Source: Procambarus clarkii (taxonomy: Eukaryota > Arthropoda > Malacostraca > Decapoda > Cambaridae). Taken from it: 64,000 bases of DNA. Below, piece by piece: positions 56,525 through 64,000 of the stretch (its first letter is position 1; every line of letters begins with the position of its first letter). The notes beneath the pieces were generated by a model that searched no databases, was not told where the DNA came from, and saw only the letters and a program-made list of their open reading frames with translations. Made by a program: the position numbers and the translations under genes. The stretch is from NCBI RefSeq assembly GCF_040958095.1, contig NC_091208.1, positions 6,942,264 through 7,006,263 on the forward strand, given 5' to 3'.

Positions 56525-56922
56525 GTGGGGGTGTAGGGGTGGTCTGGGGAGGAGTTGGTCCTTTTTGCTGAGTGTGACGAGTGTTTTAGCTGAGCTAACA
56601 GGGTCATTGGTTTGGTACTTGTGTGGTATTGAGTAATGGGTGGTGGAGGGTTGGGGGTGAGGTGGGCTAACGTGTGGGGCGTGAGATGGGCTGACTTGTT
56701 GGGCACGTAGGCTAAGGTGAAGTAGGGCACTTGCTTTTTGGTAGCTGATGTCCGTCTTTGTGCTGTCTCAGTTTTCTGGTGTTATGGTGAGTTATTTCTT
56801 TTTGTCTGGAGAGTTATCTTGTGTTTTGGTGATCTATTTACCCAAAGAGAGAGAGGGGTGGCTGTCATGGGGAGCGGGGTCTATGAGTAAGAGAGGGGAT
56901 GTTGTTGGGTTTTGTTCCGCGT

Positions 56923-56990
56923 GGGGGGGGGGTTGACCCGGGTGGGGGGGGTTGACCCGGGTGGGGGGGGTTGACCCGGGTGGGGGGGAA
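56923..56990 (+). repeat. G-rich 19-bp minisatellite
   Basis: Three units of TTGACCCGGGTGGGGGGGG. Four or more runs of G6-G10 in 70 bp. Absent from the equivalent place in C1 (31138-31150, a single G-run). Confidence 0.9.
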
Positions 56991-57196
56991 GGAGGGTCGG
57001 GGAGAAGCTGGGCTTGATGCCTGGGGGTTGATGGGGGGGGGGTGGGGGTGGGTGTGGGGTTGGTGATGGGTGTGGTGTCATGTTGGGTGGGATGATTATG
57101 CATGGGAGGTTGTTGTCAGAATCTGTTGAATGTTGGCGATTGTCTAATACATGTCTCTTTCTGGAAGAGGTGACTTGATCATTAGTGCTTATTGTT

Positions 57197-57926
57197 ATAA
57201 CCATAACAAGGCACTGCATCACCAACCTCAACAAGGCCCTGAACAACATCAACACCAGCCTCCACACCCTCAGCCACAACATAACCATAACCAGGCACTG
57301 CATCACTAACCTCAACAAGGCCCTGAACAACATCAACACCAGCCTCCACACCCTCAGCCACAACATAACCATAACCAGGCACTGCATCACCAACCTCAAC
57401 AAGGCCCTGAACAACATCAACACCAGCCTCCACACCCTCAGCCACAACATAACCATAACCAGGCACTGCATCACCAACCTCAACAAGGCCCTGAACATCA
57501 TCAACACCAGCCTCCACACCCTCAGCCACAACATAACCATAACCAGGCACTGCATCACTAACCTCAACAAGGCCCTGAACAACATCAACACCAGCCTCCA
57601 CACCCTCAGCCACAACATAACCATAACCAGGCACTGCATCACCAACCTCAACAAGGCCCTGAACAACATCAACACCAGCCTCCACACCCTCAGCCACAAC
57701 ATAACAATAACCAGGCACTGCATCACCAACCTCAACAAGGCCCTGAACAACATCAACACCAACCTCAACAAGGCCCTGAACAACATCAACACCAGCCTCC
57801 ACACCCTCAGCCACAACATAACCATAACCAGACACTGCATCACCAACCTCAACAAGGCCCTGAACAACATCAACACCGGCCTCTGCACCCTCAGCCACAA
57901 CATAACCATAACCAGGCACTGCATCC
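57197..57926 (+). repeat. R84 array 9 (8.3 units plus a 33-bp partial duplication)
   Basis: Contains one short internal duplication: AACCTCAACAAGGCCCTGAA through CAACACC is repeated once (about 57729-57795), adding exactly 33 bp and keeping the frame. Otherwise standard phase at both ends. Confidence 0.95.
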
Positions 57927-58362
57927 AATGACAGGATAAGGATTTGGGATTGGACGGGGGAGGTGGGGGGGGGGGGTAATGGAATGGTGCACAGTAACTA
58001 AGTGATCCCGACTTACTGACGAATGTGACAGTGGCCTGAGAATACGGTTCACAAAGGGGATATTAATATGGTATTCATAGTATCAACACCAAATTTCTGG
58101 TGGAATAAAACATAAAAAATTGTGAACATGAAAGTTACCCATGAAGGCGGTATAGAAAACCACGAAAAGACGACCGTCTCAGTGTGGAAGGAAAAGCAGA
58201 GTAATATTGTTTATTACTTGTCAACTACCATTTTTTTATAAAACATAAATTTTTTAAATAACATTTAATTAATAATATAAAAGTAAAACAAAGCTTCGAA
58301 AATTCTTTATTATTTTTAAAAGATTTATAAATTTAAATACAAAACTCTACTCTCTTAATATT
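57927..58362 (+). repeat. G-run/AT-rich segment variant B, third copy (left part)
   Basis: Matches 14221 and 35920 up to CTCTTAATATTACC, where a retrotransposon is inserted; the remainder resumes at 61037. Confidence 0.85.
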
Positions 58363-58590
58363 ACCGAAGTACTGGCAACCAGGTTTGCAGAGAGAGCAGC
58401 CAGCAATCAGCTTCTACCAGATGTATTAGCAGTACAGACCGGACTAGAGGAAGAAAGGTGGCACAGAATCCTTACAGCATGAGAAAAAGTATCTGACACT
58501 AATTCCCCCTTCACACTGGATGAGCTCAATCGGGCTAAGAAAAACTCCAAGGATACATCCCCTGGAACCGACAAAATAACCTATAAATAA
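58363..58590 (+). pseudogene. RT N-terminal part with stop codons
   Basis: In frame with the RT frame that follows: RFAERAASNQLLPDVLAVQT, then a TGA, then DELNRAKKNSKDTSPGTDK and a TAA just before the Met at 58591. Shows that the RT originally began further upstream and that this copy carries at least two nonsense mutations here. Confidence 0.75.
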
Positions 58591-59715
58591 ATGATTAGAA
58601 ACCTCGGCCCAGAGGGAGACGCTGCATACCTAAGGTTAATTAATTTAACCTGGACTTCTCAAACTAGACCTTCTGCTTGGAATAGAGCAGACATAGTGCC
58701 GATCCCAAAACCCAAAGATCCAGCTAATCCCAGGCCCATCTCTCTCCAAAGCTGTGCAGCCAAGACGGCTGACAGAATGGCACTCAACAGATTGGAGTGG
58801 AAAATGCCTAAACTGCACCATGATATGTATGCCTATAGAAGAGGGGTTGGCACAGTGGAATGTATTACAAGTCTGTTAGCCCACTTGAATGACAGACCAG
58901 GAATGCTGATATTCCTGGACCTCGAAAAAGCCTTTGAACTGGCTAGCGCCCCAGCCATTCTCTGCTGCCTCATTGACAAAGAGGTCAGAGGCAACCTGCT
59001 CTCCTGGACCAAAAACTGTCTCATAAACAGAGAAGCAAGAGTAAAACTTCATGGCACAGTCTCTGAGTACAAAAGACATGAAAATGGTACACCGCAGGGA
59101 GGTATTCTCAGCCCCCTTCTCTTCAACTGTTTAATGGAAAGAATAATGAGGTTGAAACTCCCACATCACTGCAGGCTGCTAAACTACGCGGACGACTTTG
59201 TCATCATCATAAAAGGAAGGGATGCGGCGCACCTTGCACCCAAATGCTTAGACTGCATCAGTAAAGAGGCAAAACAGATTGGGATCAAACTCAACCCCTC
59301 AAAGTCAAAGGCCATGCCCATAAAAATAGCGAAGCCCATCATCCAACTCACAGTACAGGGTCAACCAGTAGAATGGGTCGACACCTATCAGTATCTAGGA
59401 ATCATCCTAGACACACACATGAATTTTAATGCTGAGGTCACTTACTTGAGAGAGCGAACTGCGGCCCGAACGGCAATCCTCAGGTCGCTAACCTCCCTTT
59501 CTGGAGGAGCCAGTCTGCAAGTCCTTCGCACATACTATGTACAGGCAGTCAGATCAGTGATCGATTATGCCGCACCTGCACTCACAAATCTATCACACCA
59601 ACAGTGGAAAAAGCTTGAAGTTGCCCAAAACAATGCTATGAGAGCTGCACTGGGAGTCCCCATGTGGACCAGGCTTGAAACTCTTAGACTGGAGACGGGT
59701 TTGCCCTCTCTATAA
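58591..59715 (+). pseudogene. Reverse transcriptase domain of the I-group-like element
   Basis: 374 codons. RPISLQSCAAKTADRMALNR (48-67), motif A FLDLEKAFE (Asp110; the last residue is usually Asp), NGTPQGGILSP (165-174), YADD at 199-202, IKLNPSKSKAM, and YQYLGIILD. The frame ends at a TAA after GLPSL, but the next codons (ERISQRTATIIS) continue the protein, so this stop is a nonsense mutation. RT would copy element RNA at the nicked target (family knowledge). Confidence 0.9.
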
Positions 59716-59818
59716 GAAAGAATATCACAAAGGACAGCTACAATTATCAGTAAGATAATTATTTCTTCTGATCCAATCCCAGTACGGCAGGCCTTCGTGG
59801 TTGGACTAGGCCAAAACA

Positions 59819-60919
59819 ATGGAAACTCTTGGGTTGCAAGAGCAGGGAAAAGTCCTAAACAAACTACATTTAAAAAACATTATTCTTGATAGCGAGGGTG
59901 ATCATCCACACCCAAATTACACTCCTTCCGCACCGTGGGAAGAGCCTACTTTCAAAATAGTAATAGAAAGTCTCCCAATGAAAAAGGTTGCCTATGATCC
60001 GACAATCCTAAGGCGCATAATAGAAGAGCAAATGTATAGCTTAGCAGTAGCAGGTGCCACCCACATCTTCACAGACGGATCGGTGGACACAGAAAATGAG
60101 AGTGCTGGCGCTGCTCTTTGCACGACCAGCGTACAGGCATATTGGAGACTGGGAGGACTAGTATCATCAACCCAAACTGAGCTGTTTGCCATACAACAGG
60201 CATTCGCATATGTGATTGCACAAAACACTCAAAATGCAATCATACACACAGACTCAAAAGCTGCACTTCAAATACTAGGACAAAAACAGTGGAAAGATAA
60301 TGTGGAAATAATTATCACCATTTTGTATCTTGGAGCAGTCGCTAAAGGCAAAGGACTCAACATAACTTTAAACTGGATCCCATCCCATATTGGAATCCCA
60401 TTAAATGAAAAAACTGATGAAATTGCTAAATTGGCAACTCGTCATCCAGTGATACATAAAACAATTCAACCCAGCCTAGAGAACATAAAAAACATCATCA
60501 CCAAAAAACTCTCACATCTCAACAAAGCCTACCTGCACCAGAGAATAGCTGAAGGTTCGCCATCTGCAACATGGTATCTTCAGGCAACCAAATTAGAAAG
60601 GTTAAATATCCCAAAAGGAATCCACAGGGAAATAGCAGTTAGGTTATATAGACTACGTCTAGGTTACAGATGCAACTGGGAGATTGGTGAACCCCGACAG
60701 AGAGAGTACATCTTCTGCCAAACTGTCACAGAAAAGCCATTACTTCACTATCTTCTGGAATGTGAAGCAACCAATGACCTTAGAAGAGCTTTAAGAGTTC
60801 CTGAATCATGCAGTGGCCACCTTGAAGCCATCAACACAGCCACTCTCCTGGTCAACAAAGGTGTCCAGCAGCTGGACACCCTCATAAAGACTGTCAAGCA
60901 GTATCCTCCCCCACGATAA
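59819..60919 (+). pseudogene. RNase H and C-terminal domain of the I-group-like element
   Basis: 366-codon open frame, different from the RT frame; the two overlap around 59850, implying a frameshift. RNase H signature complete: FTDGSVD (Asp86), TELFAIQQA (Glu121), HTDSKAAL (Asp145), IPSHIGIPLNEKTDEIA (His190, Asp200). C-terminal RLYRLRLGYRC ... FCQ ... HYLLEC resembles the Cys/His motif at the end of I- and R1-group ORF2 proteins. RNase H would remove the RNA template. The first Met is probably internal to the original polyprotein. Confidence 0.88.
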
Positions 60920-61036
60920 CAGCTTGATGGTTAAATGCAACCTCAGAATACTGAGAAAAAAAAAAATTGTACCACTTACGGGCTATTCATGCCCGTGCCA
61001 CCTCATGGGTTGCTTAATCTTTATCAATCAATCAAT

Positions 61037-61240
61037 TACAATATTATTAATTTAAATTTAAAATTTTGAGTGTACATAGGAAAAAAATTGTATTTACAGT
61101 CATTAGTAAGTAGGCATCACTTAGCTACTGTGTACTACAGTTGTTAGTGTTGTATAATACTTACTGAGTACCGTGTTTTAAGGCCAGTGGTTGTCACAGA
61201 AACTCGGGTTTCAACAGGTTGTTGTTGTTAGTGTTTTGGT
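61037..61240 (+). repeat. AT-rich/start-box segment variant B, third copy (right part)
   Basis: Continuation of 57927-58362 after the retrotransposon. Confidence 0.85.
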
Positions 61241-62030
61241 CAGGCGGCCACAGAGAACTAAGCCTTGAACCAACAGGTGGCCACAGATCACTAAACATAG
61301 AGCCAACAGGTGGGCCACATAGCACTAAAAATAGAGCCAACAGGTAGCCATATAATGCTAATCTTAGAGCCAGCAGGGAGCCACATAGCACTAAGATTAG
61401 AGCCAGCAGGTGGCCACATAACGCTAAGCTTTGAGCCAGTAGGTGGCCACATAGCGCTAAGCTTTGAGCCAGCAGGTGGCCACATAGTGCTAAGATTAGA
61501 GCCAGCAGGTGGCCACATAGCGATAAGCTTTGAGCCAGCAGGTGGCCACATAGCGCTAAGATTAGAGCCAGCAGGTGGCCACATAGCGATAAGCTTTGAG
61601 CCAGCAGGTGGCCACAGAGCAGTAAACATTGAGCCAGTAGGTGGCCACATAGTGCTAAGCTTTGAGCAAGCAGGTAGCCACATAGCACTAAGCATAGTGT
61701 CAGCAGGTAGCCACAGAGCAGTAAAAATAGAACCAGCAGGTGGCCACAGATCAGTAACCCTAGAGGCAATAGGTGGACACAGATCAGTACATAGAGCCAA
61801 CAGATGGCCACAGAGCACTAAGCCTAGAGCCAGAAGGTGGCCACAGAGCATTAATCCTAGAGCCAGCCACAGAGCACTAAGCCTAGAGCCAGCGGTGGCC
61901 GCAGAGCGCTAAGCCTAGAGCCAGCAGGTGGCCACAGAGCATTAAGCCTCGAGCCAGCGGTGGCCGCAGAGTGCTAAGTCAGCTGGTGGTAACAGTCCAC
62001 TTAACCTAGAGCTAACAGGTAGCCACAATA
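61241..62030 (+). repeat. R33b array (about 23 units)
   Basis: Third copy of the long R33b array; the arrangement of CTTTGAGCC and ATTAGAGCC units is similar but not identical to the other two, and one unit near 61860 is shortened. Confidence 0.95.
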
Positions 62031-62247
62031 GGAGAGAACAGCTTAAAATGCAGTGGAACATCACATTAATATTATATTATTACTCTGATTCTCATATCAC
62101 GGAGACTCAGTGTAATAAAGGCACCTTAACATCATCATATGTATATGCTGATTTAATGATACCAACAAGTGGCTACATAGCTCAAAGTAAATTGCCAGCA
62201 GGTTGCCACAGATCTGTAATTCTGCTCTGTTACAGTCTCACAGAGCA
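62031..62247 (+). repeat. Short inter-array segment before SINE-B, third copy
   Basis: Matches 15541 and 37361. Confidence 0.75.
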
Positions 62248-62538
62248 CAGTATCTTTGGCGAAGTGTTAAGACGCTCGCCTGGCGTTCCGCGAGCGCTTT
62301 ATCCTGGGTTCGTATCCTGGCCGGGGAGGCTTTACTGGGCGCAAATCCTTAACTGTGGCCTCTGTTTAACTCAACAATAACATGGGTACTTGGTTGTAAA
62401 AACGATTCTTTGCGGGGGTCGTATTCCAGGGAACAAAGGATTAAGGACTTGCTCGAAACGCTACGTGTACTAGTGGCTGTACAAGAATGTAACAACTCTT
62501 GTATAATGTAAATGTATAAATAAAAAAAATAAAAAAAA
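62248..62538 (+). mobile_element. SINE-B, copy 3
   Basis: Same insertion as 15783 and 37584, with damage in the head (GTATCTTTGGCGAAGTG), so its box A is probably non-functional. Confidence 0.85.
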
Positions 62539-62660
62539 TCTAGAGCCATCAGGTGGCCACAGAGCACTAAGCCTTAAGCCATCAGGTGGCCACAGAGCAC
62601 TAAGCCTAAAGCCATCAGGAGGGGACAGTGCACTTAACTTAGAGCCAACAGGTAACCACA
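62539..62660 (+). repeat. Residual R33b units after SINE-B, third copy
   Basis: Three to four units, same as 37874. Confidence 0.85.
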
Positions 62661-62736
62661 ACGGGAGTGTAACAGCTTAAAAATATAGTGCCACATTACA
62701 CTAATATTATATTAATTACTCAGGTTCTCATATGAC

Positions 62737-62984
62737 CTGTTGGGGGACCGGTCGGCTGAGCGGACAGCACGCTGGACTTGTGATCCTGTGGTCCTGGGTT
62801 CGATCTCAGGCGCCGGCGAGAAACAATGGGCAGAGTTTCTTTTACCCTATGCCCTTGTTACCTAGCAGTAAAATAGGTACCTGGGTGTTAGTCAGTTGTC
62901 ACGGGCGGCTTCCCGGGGGTGGAGGCCTGGTCGAGGACCGGGCCGCGGGGACACTAAAAGCCCCGAAATCATCTCAAGATAACC
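62737..62984 (+). mobile_element. SINE-A, copy 3
   Basis: Same insertion as 16238, with TCATATGAC on both sides. Confidence 0.9.
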
Positions 62985-62993
62985 TCATATGAC

Positions 62994-63898
62994 AGGGACT
63001 CAGTGTAATAAAGGCACCTTAACATTAACTTATGTAAATGCAGATTTAATGTTTTCCCAACTACATTGATAGCTTTTGTTTGATGGAGAGAAAATGCAAA
63101 AGTTTGTAGAGAAAAGGGAAGAGAGGGAGAGGGAAGAGAGGGAGAGGGAAGGGAAAGGAGAAGATGAAGGGAAAAGAGATAATGATTTGAGCTGCTACAG
63201 ACAGGAGCTTTCAGCGAAGTATTCTCTTTACATTTACCTGAAACTTTGTTTCGTGAGAATGTATACATTTTTACAGCGATGTATAATTTTATACAATGTA
63301 ACAGTTTTTGGCACTGGATAATTTTTTTTAACCGTTTATGCCTCCAAAATCTAGAAAATGGTTATTATTTTAAGAAACTTGCGTTAGATCTAGACTTAGA
63401 GAGCTTAGGGAAGATGTCTAGGGCAAAGATCAAAAGCACAATTTAAAGCTTTAGGGTAATAATATTAATTTTTTCCCTACATTGGAGGCATAACAAATTT
63501 GAAAACAATACACACTCAGCTACTCTTCCTAAGGCTTCCCAATCGTCAAGAAACTGTCGTCCTACAGTGTCATTAAACCTAACCTACCAGAGGACCCATA
63601 ACAGAAAACAGGACATTAGGTCACATAAGCGAGCCGCTTACATTTTCTAGTACGACTACTTTTGGCCTTAGGTAGACTATACGTCAAAATGCGACGTTCT
63701 ATTAGAAGGACGGCTTGACACGCTACCCAGGGGAAATGGCTGTAATGTTACAGTGTATTATGTAATGAGGTTGGTGTCAGGCTCTGTATTTTAATGAATT
63801 ATTTCCGTTAAACACGACGGTGCAAAGTAGAACAACTTCACAGTACTCAGTGACACATTTAGGGTCAAGTGACCAAGTACTGACAGTGAGAGGAGACC
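62994..63898 (+). repeat. GA segment plus leader
   Basis: Third copy of 16495-17384; the GA tract carries an extra GAGAGGGAGAGGGAA. E-box core is CAAGTG at 63863-63874. Confidence 0.85.
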
Positions 63899-64000
63899 AG
63901 TGACGTCATGCACTAAGCAGGACCCCCAGTGACGTCATGCACTAAGCAGGACACCAGTGACGTCATGTATTAAGCAAGACCCCGGTGACGTCATCACCGG
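63899..64000 (+). repeat. CRE29 array 11, cut by window edge
   Basis: Three units plus GGTGACGTCATCACCGG at the edge, which matches the CRE29-to-R84 junction at 39300. An R84 array is therefore expected just beyond the window. Confidence 0.9.

Larger units (their letters stand above)
50690..57180 (-). mobile_element. Jockey-like non-LTR retrotransposon, copy C2, carrying a nested insert
   Basis: Second copy of 27403-31330 with the same outer flanks. It lacks a stretch equivalent to C1 29219-29609 (joined at GGGTATGAGTATG, about 52510) and contains an insert at 53649-56524 (SINE-A plus a KLHL retrocopy). A 19-bp G-rich minisatellite has grown near its 5' end (56933-56990). Confidence 0.8.
58363..61036 (+). 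mobile_element. I-group-like non-LTR retrotransposon, 5'-truncated
   Basis: RT followed by RNase H and a C-terminal Cys/His motif, then a short 3' UTR and a tail of TCAA repeats (61022-61036). It entered the AT-rich module near ATATTACC; about 45 bp of module sequence present at 36375-36420 is missing at the junction. ATTAC occurs on both sides. Confidence 0.9.

Overview
This is eukaryotic, intron-era genomic DNA, almost certainly from a decapod crustacean (crayfish-like). The clues are two tRNA-derived SINE families of a kind common in decapods, an L2/CR1-like reverse-transcriptase fragment of a family I associate with decapod genomes, and TTAGG-type (AACCT) telomere-like motifs. The species call is from memory of these families, not from a search. 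I find no intact host gene. The window is a large modular satellite domain broken up by retrotransposons.

The satellite domain is built from a fixed order of modules repeated about a dozen times on the + strand. (1) Leader: about 190 bp containing the palindrome GGTCACGTGACC. (2) CRE29: tandem 29-bp units, each holding the CRE octamer TGACGTCA. (3) Post-CRE segment: about 350 bp with the palindrome GTATTTAAATAC. (4) Tail segment: about 200 bp carrying a conserved minus-strand reading frame (DPDNFFMRDIQTPVNIIDIN). (5) R84: tandem 84-bp units, stop-free in four of six frames. (6) G-run segment followed by an AT-rich stretch and a conserved 'start box'. (7) R33a and R33b: two unrelated 33-bp tandem repeats. 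(8) GA segment: about 900 bp with a GA-rich tract, leading back to a leader. R84 copy number runs from 1.3 to 10.3 units. Modules are sometimes skipped, which points to repeated unequal exchange.

There is larger-scale order as well. A block of R84, G-run segment (variant B), R33b, SINE-B, SINE-A, GA segment, leader and CRE29 recurs three times: about 13.4-17.5 kb, 35.8-39.3 kb and 57.2-64.0 kb. The spacing is about 21.7-22.0 kb between equivalent starts, so a roughly 22-kb higher-order repeat is likely. A second block, 5.1-7.5 kb, recurs at 11.1-13.5 kb and in broken form at 31.8-35.3 kb. A third holds a decayed Jockey-like element between R33b and R84 and occurs at 27.4-31.3 kb and 50.7-57.2 kb.

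Mobile elements by position: 0-2.8 kb, a non-LTR element with ORF1 and a broken endonuclease/RT ORF2; 2.8-3.3 kb and 47.9-48.9 kb, minus-strand L2/CR1-like RT fragments; 27.4-31.3 kb and 50.7-57.2 kb, the Jockey-like element; 41.26-46.96 kb, a complete-ended BEL/Pao LTR element that keeps gag and protease but has lost pol; 58.4-61.0 kb, an I-group-like element with RT and RNase H; 35.3 kb, a 393-bp foldback element; and seven SINE copies plus one SINE in reverse inside an insert. The only host-gene sequence is an intron-less, multiply broken copy of a BTB-BACK-Kelch (KLHL) gene at 54.6-56.4 kb, minus strand, inside the second Jockey-like copy.

The genes do not work together as a pathway. What the region offers is a well-preserved record of satellite expansion, module shuffling and nested insertion, plus an unexplained, many-times-repeated regulatory-looking cassette (CRE arrays, E-box palindrome, TATA-like palindrome) beside a possibly once-coding 28-residue repeat.
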